Below, piece by piece: positions 1 to 5,497 of a stretch of DNA of 6,894 nt. The position numbers were made by a program, and so were the translations under genes. The first letter of the stretch is position 1; the number at the start of each line of letters is the position of its first letter. The stretch lies in contig ONYB01000035.1 of the NCBI GenBank assembly GCA_900321895.1, positions 1-6,894 on the forward strand. Reading direction: 5' to 3'. Source of the DNA: an uncultured Brachyspira sp. Lineage in GTDB: Bacteria > Cyanobacteriota > Vampirovibrionia > Gastranaerophilales > Gastranaerophilaceae. The notes beneath the pieces were generated by a model, which worked only from the letters and a program-made list of their open reading frames with translations, had not been told where the DNA came from and did not search any database.

Positions 1-477
1 AGCCTTAACTTCACCATACACAGCAGTCAATTTATCTGAAATATCTGCAAGCTTTTGAAAAACCGTCTGCACTGTTTGCGGAAAGTTGCGAATTGTATTC
101 AATACCCCGCCCACAATCGTATTCAGGACAAAATTCACCGGTTTTGCAATTATACTCGGAGTATTTGTTGTAAAAAAACTCGCCAATGCCACTGTTTTTT
201 GAGAAGCATTCATCATAGCTTTGTCAAATGCCACAGCCTGCTTGGCAAAATTCTCCACATCCTGTTGTTTTTGCAGTTTTGCCATTTTTTGGGCCTTCAA
301 AAATGCTCCGATTGCTGCACACTCATTCCAACTCATTTCTCCTGGTTTTGCCGAAAAATCAGCTTTTTTAGCACCTCCACCCATTCCGTTACAAATCGGG
401 CATGCTCCTAACGGAAGCCCATGCGGGCAAGTCCCTATTCGTGAATTATTCGTTGCTTGCACTGTTGAAAGTGACAT
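1..477 (-). CDS. Unrecognised protein with N-terminal C-x8-CxxC motif (partial, 3' end outside window)
   Basis: The reverse strand from ATG at 477 stays open for 159 codons to the window edge, so the C-terminus is missing. The start is supported by an AGAGGA ribosome site at 485-490, eight bases upstream. The N-terminus (MSLSTVQATNNSRIG) leads into a Cys motif: C17-P-H-G, then C26-P-I-C29-N-G, then a Gly run at 33-35. This spacing (C-x8-C-x2-C plus H19) suggests a small metal-binding knuckle, but that is inference. Residues 60-95 are Lys/Gln/Ala-rich and likely helical. Residues 105-130 contain a mildly hydrophobic stretch (PSIIAKPVNFVLNTIVGGVL), perhaps amphipathic or membrane-associated. 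There is no signal peptide. I do not recognise the family and assign no function. The gene has its own promoter (629-657) and an unusual 145-nt leader. Competing plus-strand frames here are Cys/His/Phe-rich and look like shadows. Confidence 0.8.
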   Translation of the reverse strand, partial: MSLSTVQATNNSRIGTCPHGLPLGACPICNGMGGGAKKADFSAKPGEMSWNECAAIGAFLKAQKMAKLQKQQDVENFAKQAVAFDKAMMNASQKTVALASFFTTNTPSIIAKPVNFVLNTIVGGVLNTIRNFPQTVQTVFQKLADISDKLTAVYGEVKA

Positions 478-478
478 T

Positions 479-511
479 AAAAAATCCTCTTTTTCAAAAC
501 ATCAAGAGGAC
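479..511 (-). terminator. Terminator-like hairpin that also covers the ribosome site of the left-edge gene
   Basis: In the minus-strand RNA, UCCUCUU (510-504) pairs perfectly with AAGAGGA (491-485) around a 12-nt loop, with a possible outer G-U pair (511/484). Six U residues (484-479) follow directly, ending one base before the ATG at 477. The 3' arm is the Shine-Dalgarno sequence itself, so the fold could stop transcription, hide the ribosome site, or both. The stem is short and only moderately GC-rich, so termination strength is uncertain. The upstream arm can instead pair with 613-620. Confidence 0.45.
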
Positions 512-521
512 ATAAACAAAA

Positions 522-611
522 CTAAAGCACTCCCGTACTGCACGCAGAAGTGTTATTTTTGAGCATTCCGGCTTTTACGGCTGCGGCTACAGCTGGAGAT
601 GTTCACTCCAT
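522..611 (-). pseudogene. Possible leader mini-ORF interrupted by TGA at codon 3
   Basis: ATG at 609-611 follows an AGAGGA sequence, but its third codon is TGA. Past that stop the same frame runs on to a TAG at 522-524 and reads T-S-P-A-V-A-A-A-V-K-A-G-M-L-K-N-N and onward, an Ala/Val-rich, plausible peptide with GNN-type codons. With TGG in place of TGA it would be a 29-residue small protein. An overlapping GTG frame (606 to stop at 553) has better ribosome-site spacing (7 nt) and gives 17 residues, but it is Ser/Arg-rich and looks unnatural. This could be a decayed small gene, a regulatory leader peptide, or chance. No other gene here contains an in-frame TGA, so stop recoding is unlikely. 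Confidence 0.25.
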
Positions 612-628
612 TTCCTCTTGTTATGAAA

Positions 629-657
629 ATCGTAAAATAAGCGAATTCAGATGTCAA
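629..657 (-). promoter_or_regulatory. Sigma-70-type promoter for the left-edge gene
   Basis: On the minus strand a perfect -35 box TTGACA (657-652) is followed by a 17-bp spacer and TACGAT (634-629), which matches the -10 consensus at four of six positions. The start of transcription would fall near 622, giving a leader of about 145 nt before the ATG at 477. The promoter begins only 12 bp beyond the stop of the HNH gene, so the left-edge gene is probably an independent unit. Confidence 0.65.
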
Positions 658-669
658 ACCAATGTTAAA

Positions 670-2154
670 TTATTTATCTTTTTCCAAATCACCGGTAGCT
701 TTATTGGCTTTTAACTTAGCTTCATTATATATATTCTTGGAAATTACGGATTTTTGGGCATATCGTTGTTTTTGAAAATCCAAAATTTCCTTTTCTTCCT
801 GCAATTTTTGAATTTGACGTTTTAGTTCTTCAATCTTTGCATCGTTTGCAGCAATATTAGAATTTGCATGACTCAACAACTTTTGATCATTATCATACAA
901 GGCTTTTGCCTTAACCAATTCATTTTGAGCTTTTTCGTCGACAAATTTAAGATATTTTTTGATATTTATTCTCAATTTCTGGTTCGTGACATCAAGCAAA
1001 GTCTTTTTGACTTTTTTCGGGTATTCCTCGTAAGTCGGCAATTTACCATGCGTAATAAACGAAACAAGCCTATTCATCTGCTTTTGGACATTTTGTGCAA
1101 ACTCAGGATATTTTCCGAGAAGAATTGTGTACGCAACAGTTGCCCTTTCTTGGTTACAAGCCTGACAAAAGCACAACCCGTTGTGTTTTGCAACAGAACC
1201 GCCTTTTGAAGCAGGAACAATATGTTCAAAAGTCGAAGTCATATTATCTGCAATTTGTCTTACAATCTCTGTATCAGTACATCTTCGCATATTCAAAAGC
1301 AAATTATCCGCAGTTTGTGTACTGTAAGGGAGTTCATTCACCTGTTGCCAAAATTTGTTCGCAACACTTTTACTGTTGAACGAACCTAAAAATCTTTTGT
1401 AAATATCTACAAGCTCCAATCGTTTTGTAGCATTCGGTTTGTTTCTATCCGAAATCAAACTCAAAGTCTTGAGTTTAACCTTGTCGAAACACTTTTGCAT
1501 GTGGCGAGTGTCAGGCAAACTCTTTTCGAGTTCTTCCAATTTGTTCATAGCTCTTTCTCTTTGAGCTAAAAACAAATTTTTTCTAGCCCTTGCAATTTTG
1601 TCGTGATACATCCAAACCTCGGGTTTGTTGAAAATTTCTGAAAACGTATTTTTCGGATACTGTTTTGCATAAAAATCCATATAAAACAGTAATTCCTGAT
1701 AATTTTTCGGAACTTGATCTTTAATCGTATTGAGTTTCTTCATCACCTGCGGAGCATTTTTCGTCATACCGCCCGTGATTTCAAGAATTTCCTTAGCCTC
1801 CAGTTTCCCAACTCTACCAAGTCCGTCCATCTTACGTTTTACGGATTTTCTGCTGACAAGTTTTTCCAGTGGCGTAAACGGGTGCTTTTTCGACAAATTA
1901 CTAAAAAATTTAAAAACATCGTGCGTTCTAAATTCGTCCAACGCCGTATTACGGAGTTCTGCTCTTGAGCCGGCACGAACACTTGTGACAAAATGGTTTC
2001 GCTGAGGAATACTCATCATTTTTTTACCACATCTTGCACAAGTCAAATTCGGAATATCACGAATATCGTAAAAAACACCCTTTGGCAGTCTGCCTGTGAA
2101 ATTCGGGGCAGATTTTTTACTATCGAAAAAACTAATACTAAAATTCATATTCAT
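670..2154 (-). CDS. HNH-type nuclease-like protein with large helical insertion and C-terminal coiled coil
   Basis: The frame is open from 2253 (GTG), but I place the start at ATG 2154 or 2148, giving 494 or 492 residues. The upstream part is translated through the terminator of the preceding gene and reads as unlikely protein. No good ribosome site precedes either ATG. A GTG at 2223 has AAGGAG six bases upstream but lies inside the terminator stem. Numbering from 2253, a CxxC pair sits at C72/C75 (TCARCGKK), and the catalytic-type core at 343-367 reads EHIVPASKGG, then HN (357-358), then CQACN (363-367). This matches the HNH/McrA zinc-finger nuclease pattern, with H344 and N358 as expected catalytic residues and N367 as the final position. 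About 270 mostly helical, Lys-rich residues separate the two zinc-ligand pairs. Residues 440-520 form a predicted coiled coil. DNA cleavage is inferred from the motif only. No methylase, transposase or toxin partner is adjacent. Confidence 0.75.
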   Translation of the reverse strand: MNMNFSISFFDSKKSAPNFTGRLPKGVFYDIRDIPNLTCARCGKKMMSIPQRNHFVTSVRAGSRAELRNTALDEFRTHDVFKFFSNLSKKHPFTPLEKLVSRKSVKRKMDGLGRVGKLEAKEILEITGGMTKNAPQVMKKLNTIKDQVPKNYQELLFYMDFYAKQYPKNTFSEIFNKPEVWMYHDKIARARKNLFLAQRERAMNKLEELEKSLPDTRHMQKCFDKVKLKTLSLISDRNKPNATKRLELVDIYKRFLGSFNSKSVANKFWQQVNELPYSTQTADNLLLNMRRCTDTEIVRQIADNMTSTFEHIVPASKGGSVAKHNGLCFCQACNQERATVAYTILLGKYPEFAQNVQKQMNRLVSFITHGKLPTYEEYPKKVKKTLLDVTNQKLRINIKKYLKFVDEKAQNELVKAKALYDNDQKLLSHANSNIAANDAKIEELKRQIQKLQEEKEILDFQKQRYAQKSVISKNIYNEAKLKANKATGDLEKDK

Positions 2155-2199
2155 ATAAATACCATAAAAAAAATTTTTGCTATTAATATTACAAAACTT

Positions 2200-2229
2200 A
2201 AAACCGCCGGCGAAACGTGTCACCGACGG
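2200..2229 (-). terminator. Intrinsic terminator of the HD-GYP gene
   Basis: In the minus-strand RNA, CCGUCGGUGA (2229-2220) pairs with UCGCCGGCGG (2213-2204) as a 10-bp stem with two G-U pairs, closing a 6-nt loop and followed by UUUU (2203-2200). It starts 28 bp after the HD-GYP stop codon. It lies within the upward extension of the HNH frame, which is the main reason for the downstream HNH start. Confidence 0.75.
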
Positions 2230-2257
2230 CTCCTTAGTATATGTGAATATCACAATA

Positions 2258-3547
2258 TTATTTTTCGACTTCTGCCAACGCGTTCACTACATCGACATCC
2301 CACTTTTTGCCTGCCTCTTCTTTCATAATCGAAAGTGCTTTTTCTCTCGGCATAGCCTTTCTGTATGGTCTGTCGGACGTCATCGCACAAAACGCATCAG
2401 CAACCGCAATAATTCTTGACCCGAGCGGAATTGACTGACCCTTCAATCCTTCAGGCTCACCCGAGCCGTCAACTCTCTCTTTTTGGTAATTTATATACGG
2501 AACAACTTCTGACAAGAAGTTAATATTCATCAACAAGTTAACCCCAATATTTGAGTGGTTTTGGATTTTTTTGAAATCTTCAGCCGACAACTTGCCGTTT
2601 GTTGCAAAGATTTTTTCAGGAAGAGTAATCTTGCCAATATTCTGCAACAAGCCCGCATAATATATCAAATCGGTAGTTTTTTCGTTCAACCCCATTGCTC
2701 TACAAATTTGGCGAGCCAAATCCGCCGTATTCTGTGAGTGTGAAACAGTATACCCACCCTTAGCATCAACAGCGTGAGCAAGTTGAACAACAAAATTCTG
2801 CTGATAATCGCACAAATCTGCAATCAAAGCGGTCAATTCTGCCCTTATGTGTTGCAAATCGCTTACGTGTGCGGTTTTATCATCCATAAGCTTTGTAGAA
2901 TAATCAATCTGTTCCTGCAAAGTCATTGATGTTGCAAGAAGAGTTGCCATGCTTTCCACAAGATTGATATACTCGGACGGAATTTCTTTTTTGCTTTCCA
3001 AGGCAATAATCCCGACATTACGAGTATTGCAGTGCATAGAAACCGCAGTCACATTATCTTTACTGATAGTATACTGTTCATTAAAAGCTACACTGATAAT
3101 AGAATTTTCGTCCAAGTTATAACCTTTGTGTTTAAGGTTTTCAACCGAACTTCCGACGAGCACAAGGTCATGCCCCTCATTATCAACGGCTTTTGCATAT
3201 TCATAAGAAAAATAAATATTGCAATTTTCAATCTCCAACATCTGCTTAATCGAATGAGCGATAGAAGTATAAATCGCATAATCATCTTTGGTATCAAAAT
3301 TCAAGACGCAAAGAGTATTTTTCAGCGAATAAATAGAAATAAGCTCTTTCAACTGGTTAATCAAACCTTCTTTTTTATCCTTGACATTTGAGCCGATTTT
3401 CTTTGCCAAATCCTCCGAAATCAAATGTTCCGAAATAAAATCACCAAGGTTAAGAGCAAAAAATTCCTCCATCGGATCGTTCTCAAGCATAAATTCTTCG
3501 GACTGACCGAACAGAGAAACACCGCTTTTTACATCTTTATTTTTCAT
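2258..3547 (-). CDS. GAF-like/HD-GYP regulator with degenerate active site
   Basis: This 429-residue cytosolic protein starts at ATG 3547 with AAGGA at 3555-3559, seven bases upstream. Residues 75-210 look like a GAF sensor domain, with the typical VGIIALES strand near 178. A short helical linker (205-245) follows, then an HD-GYP domain (250-429). The domain keeps SHS (H270), IGK (K306), H331, DGSG (360-363), VAD (D384) and MTSDRPYR (389-396). The two defining motifs are changed: the usual LLHDIGK is LLQNIGK (Q302, N303), and the usual HHExxDGxGYP is QKERVDGSGEP (355-365). HD-GYP proteins normally hydrolyse cyclic di-GMP using those metal ligands, so this one is probably inactive and may act as a nucleotide-binding or protein-interacting regulator. 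That role is inference. There are no membrane segments or receiver domain. It has its own promoter and terminator. Confidence 0.9.
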   Translation of the reverse strand: MKNKDVKSGVSLFGQSEEFMLENDPMEEFFALNLGDFISEHLISEDLAKKIGSNVKDKKEGLINQLKELISIYSLKNTLCVLNFDTKDDYAIYTSIAHSIKQMLEIENCNIYFSYEYAKAVDNEGHDLVLVGSSVENLKHKGYNLDENSIISVAFNEQYTISKDNVTAVSMHCNTRNVGIIALESKKEIPSEYINLVESMATLLATSMTLQEQIDYSTKLMDDKTAHVSDLQHIRAELTALIADLCDYQQNFVVQLAHAVDAKGGYTVSHSQNTADLARQICRAMGLNEKTTDLIYYAGLLQNIGKITLPEKIFATNGKLSAEDFKKIQNHSNIGVNLLMNINFLSEVVPYINYQKERVDGSGEPEGLKGQSIPLGSRIIAVADAFCAMTSDRPYRKAMPREKALSIMKEEAGKKWDVDVVNALAEVEK

Positions 3548-3581
3548 GAGCTTTTCCTTCTACTTGCATGTGCATGCCTTT

Positions 3582-3609
3582 GTTATAATATACGGCACAA
3601 CTTTGAAAA
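3582..3609 (-). promoter_or_regulatory. Candidate promoter of the HD-GYP gene
   Basis: On the minus strand TTTTCA (3609-3604) lies 16 bp before TATAAC (3587-3582), which sits within a TATATTATAAC stretch. The -10 match is good and the -35 match is weak, which would suit a regulated promoter. The resulting leader would be about 30 nt, contains two tandem TGCATG hexamers on the plus strand (3565-3576), and ends with the ribosome site. Confidence 0.4.
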
Positions 3610-3632
3610 AACTTTAATGATTTTTACAAAAA

Positions 3633-3666
3633 TTCATACTTTAGTATGGGAAAGTTCATACTTTGG
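3633..3666. promoter_or_regulatory. Candidate operator: palindrome plus direct repeat upstream of the HD-GYP promoter
   Basis: On the plus strand TTCATACTTTAG (3633-3644) recurs as TTCATACTTTGG (3655-3666), 11 of 12 identical and exactly 22 bp apart, about two helical turns. The first copy overlaps a perfect inverted repeat, CATACT-TT-AGTATG (3635-3648). The cluster lies 24 bp upstream of the proposed -35 box, where an activator could bind. A purine-only tract (3670-3689, G-rich) follows immediately. Binding by any protein is inference. Confidence 0.3.
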
Positions 3667-3707
3667 TTTGGAGGGAAGGGGGAAGGAAGCGGAGTGGTGT
3701 TAGAAAA

Positions 3708-3846
3708 AAGTTAATAAGTAAATAAGTAAATTCGCCCTATCGGGCTCGTGAATAAGTTCGTATAGTTCGCTTCGCTCAATATTAGCTTTGGTGCGTAGCA
3801 CCCGTTTTGAACTTATTACCTTATTAACCTATTTACTTATTCACTT
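3708..3846. repeat. About 139-bp inverted-repeat element (MITE/REP-like), probable glyoxalase transcript end
   Basis: The ends are imperfect inverted repeats: 3708-3731 and the reverse complement of 3823-3846 agree at 21 of 24 positions. An inner perfect pair, AATAAGTTC (3751-3759) with GAACTTATT (3808-3816), and local hairpins GCCC-TATC-GGGC (3734-3745) and GGTGC-GTA-GCACC (3790-3802) add structure. The left 52 bp (3708-3759) recur in inverted orientation at 5532-5584, and the GGTGC hairpin with the GAACTTATT segment also recurs there. The element begins six bases after the glyoxalase stop. In the minus-strand RNA it ends in U6 (3709-3704), so it may also act as a bulky terminator. I see no transposase. 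With the polypurine tract, the operator-like repeats and the HD-GYP promoter, it fills the 304-bp gap at 3548-3851, where I see no gene. Confidence 0.6.
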
Positions 3847-3851
3847 ATATT

Positions 3852-4235
3852 CTACCAAATCACCTTTTCAATCAATTCGATTTCGTTGCCGTCAGGGTCT
3901 TTTACGAAGGCGATTTTTGAGCCCTTACCATTCAAATCAAACGGTTCGTACAAATATTCATAACCCAAAGAGTGTAATTTCTCCGTAAATTCAGCCAAGG
4001 AATTTACCGCAAAACCAAAGTGTCCGAAGTTTTCGCCGATTTTGTAGCCGTCTTTCGGGGTTTCGTCATTGTAGGTCAACTCGATTTGACAACAGCCGGA
4101 TTCATCGTTCAAAAAGTACAATTCGCAATCCTCAAGGCGTTTTTTGTGGTCTAATGTCATGTTCAAAAGTTCTGTATAAAATTTCAAAGATGCGTCAATA
4201 TCTTTTACTCTAATCATTGAATGTAAAAATTTCAT
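3852..4235 (-). CDS. gloA: Glyoxalase I (lactoylglutathione lyase), short bacterial form
   Basis: The 127-residue product aligns by eye along its whole length with E. coli GloA (135 residues), from KFLHSMIRV at the start to FVKDPDGNEIELIE at the end. The expected metal ligands are all present: H5, E52 (in IELTYN), H72 (in FGHFGF) and E120. The enzyme is expected to convert the hemithioacetal of methylglyoxal and a thiol, classically glutathione, to S-lactoyl-thiol in the cytosol, detoxifying methylglyoxal. The short form lacking extra loops is typical of the Ni/Co-activated class. Whether this organism makes glutathione cannot be seen. The ATG shares one base with the stop of the upstream gene (TAATG), with AAGGAGA at 4242-4248 inside that gene's end, so translation is probably coupled. 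Another vicinal-oxygen-chelate family role is possible but less likely. Confidence 0.9.
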   Translation of the reverse strand: MKFLHSMIRVKDIDASLKFYTELLNMTLDHKKRLEDCELYFLNDESGCCQIELTYNDETPKDGYKIGENFGHFGFAVNSLAEFTEKLHSLGYEYLYEPFDLNGKGSKIAFVKDPDGNEIELIEKVIW

Positions 4236-5359
4236 TATTCTTCTCCTTCATCTGTGTGTGTCACAACACCATTTGAGGCATTGTTGTCCATAATCATTGT
4301 ATTACGAATAATCGTATGTGCCATTAGCAACAAGTACGGATTTATTTGATAATTTGAGGACATATCGACTTTTGCCTTCATCTGCCCGTTTTCAGGCGGG
4401 TTCGATTCTTTTGCCGTAAACGTCACGGCAGACTGCATTGCGTAAGTTTTGCCGTCCCCCTCAATACGTTTCAACAACTCATCTTTCGGGAATTTCGTCG
4501 TGCACTCGATGCTTACGCTGACAGAATTTGAGGTTTCCAAAATCAACGTAGCGACGAGTTTGCCAAAGTTCACCGTCGTAATCGTTACAATCAAAACACC
4601 GTTGTCCTCTTTTTCTTCCTCTTGTGAAGAAATTTCCAAATCAAAATCAGTGCCCTCCTGTAACGGCAGCCACGGCAAATACAGCAACATCAAGGTTTTC
4701 AACGTCTGTTGCGGGTTTTCGGCAGAAGCCAGTGCGACACTTGCGTTGATAAGTTTTGCGGTATCTTTCAACTGCGAAAGGTCGGAAATGCCCTGTTTTG
4801 AGGCATTTGCCATAGACAAAATCAATTTTGTTATTGCATCCTTGCCGTTCGCCTGAATTAGTGCAGAAATATCGACAAGATTAATCATGCCGTTTGCGGA
4901 AATTTGAAGGGTTTTGACAGCAGCTTGCAGTTGAGAATTCATCTGTGCTTTTAGTGCATTTTGAATTTCTGCGGTCGAAAGCCCTTGAAGTTGTGCCAAA
5001 ATTTGGGCTTGAGTTTGCGAAAGCATATTTTTCTGGAGCATTTGTCCGCTCAAAAGACGATTTAGTTGCATTTGAGTAATATTTTTTTGCACCATATAAA
5101 TAAAGTCGTTCATATTACGTGGCAACTTCATCAAATCACGCACAAAAACAGAGGTGTCACTTCCGCCGAGATTACCCATTTGCGGAGCTGGTTGAGAATT
5201 GTTTACGGCAGGCTTTTGAGAGGCTTGCGGAGTTGCCTCTTTCGGAGCAAAAGTTTGCTGTGAAGGTTGAACGTTCATATTTGACAAAACCCCGCCCTGC
5301 TTGACCGTGCGGTAAGAAACAAACTTTGAAATCATATTGCTCAAATTAAACTTATCCAC
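4235..5359 (-). CDS. Gln-rich protein with distant FliK-like C-terminal domain
   Basis: The 374-residue frame begins at GTG 5359. No ribosome site precedes it, and the proposed promoter would start transcription almost at this codon, so it may be leaderless or may really begin at ATG 5335 (residue 9). In order it shows a short N-terminal segment, a Pro/Gln/Ser-rich linker (30-62), a Gln/Met-rich helical region (95-150), a further helical region (158-215), and a beta-rich segment after LLYLPWLPLQEG (225-236). There, GVLIVTITTVNFGKLVATLI (254-273) and a following V/S/I strand resemble the Flg_hook fold of FliK, the flagellar hook-length control protein, in which a strand reading LGxLxAxL is typical. 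Weak similarity and a Gln-rich N-terminal half fit FliK, but no other flagellar gene is visible, so the role is tentative. It overlaps gloA by one base and ends in an acidic DEGEE tail that encodes the gloA ribosome site. Confidence 0.8.
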   Translation of the reverse strand: MDKFNLSNMISKFVSYRTVKQGGVLSNMNVQPSQQTFAPKEATPQASQKPAVNNSQPAPQMGNLGGSDTSVFVRDLMKLPRNMNDFIYMVQKNITQMQLNRLLSGQMLQKNMLSQTQAQILAQLQGLSTAEIQNALKAQMNSQLQAAVKTLQISANGMINLVDISALIQANGKDAITKLILSMANASKQGISDLSQLKDTAKLINASVALASAENPQQTLKTLMLLYLPWLPLQEGTDFDLEISSQEEEKEDNGVLIVTITTVNFGKLVATLILETSNSVSVSIECTTKFPKDELLKRIEGDGKTYAMQSAVTFTAKESNPPENGQMKAKVDMSSNYQINPYLLLMAHTIIRNTMIMDNNASNGVVTHTDEGEE

Positions 5360-5365
5360 ATGTTT

Positions 5366-5394
5366 ATATTAAATGATTTTTTCAAGAATGTCCA
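5366..5394 (-). promoter_or_regulatory. Candidate promoter for the FliK-like/gloA pair
   Basis: On the minus strand TGGACA (5394-5389, five of six to consensus) lies 17 bp before TAATAT (5371-5366, four of six). The transcript would begin around 5359-5360, at or within the first codon of the FliK-like frame, implying a leaderless message or a start at ATG 5335. Confidence 0.4.
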
Positions 5395-5418
5395 GAAAAT
5401 TTTGTCCAACCCCTCACC

Positions 5419-5458
5419 GAAATTTCTAACCTTCAACATAGTTTTAGGTTGAAATTTC
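5419..5458. repeat. Bulged inverted repeat in the GNAT/FliK-like gap
   Basis: GAAATTTC-T-AACC (5419-5431) is complementary to GGTT-GAAATTTC (5447-5458): 12 pairs with one bulged T around a 15-nt loop. GAAATTTC is itself palindromic. Flanking AACCCCTC (5409-5416) and GAGAGGTT (5473-5480) are also complementary if one G-U is allowed. There is no U-run on either strand, so it is not a standard terminator. It may be another dispersed intergenic repeat. Confidence 0.4.
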
Positions 5459-5497
5459 TCCCCTCCCGCTTGGAGAGGTTAAAGACTGTCAAGATTA

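Noticed and set aside
55..562. Two overlapping plus-strand open frames (55-411 and 221-562)
   Set aside because: They lie antisense to the minus-strand frame 1-477, which has a promoter, a ribosome site and a sensible composition. The plus-strand products are Cys/His/Phe-rich and match no pattern I know.
512..600. Known metabolite riboswitch in the leader
   Set aside because: I looked for core motifs of the TPP, cobalamin, glycine, cyclic di-GMP, cyclic di-AMP and guanidine classes and found none. The hairpins in the middle of the leader are only 4-5 bp.
522..611. TGA read as tryptophan, glycine or selenocysteine
   Set aside because: The long genes are complete under the standard code with no in-frame TGA, they use ordinary TGG for Trp, and no selenocysteine-insertion hairpin is evident.
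2200..2253. N-terminal extension of the HNH frame to GTG 2253
   Set aside because: The GTG has no ribosome site and lies four bases from the preceding stop, and the extension crosses a strong terminator stem and an AT-rich stretch with no protein-like features.
3667..3690. G-rich polypurine tract as a G-quadruplex element
   Set aside because: The G-runs are uneven (GG, GGG, GGGGG, GG), supporting only a two-tetrad fold. I keep it as a composition note, not a feature.
3788..3988. Plus-strand frame across the inverted-repeat element and the gloA 3' end
   Set aside because: It starts in repeat sequence and runs antisense to gloA, whose four metal ligands are intact.
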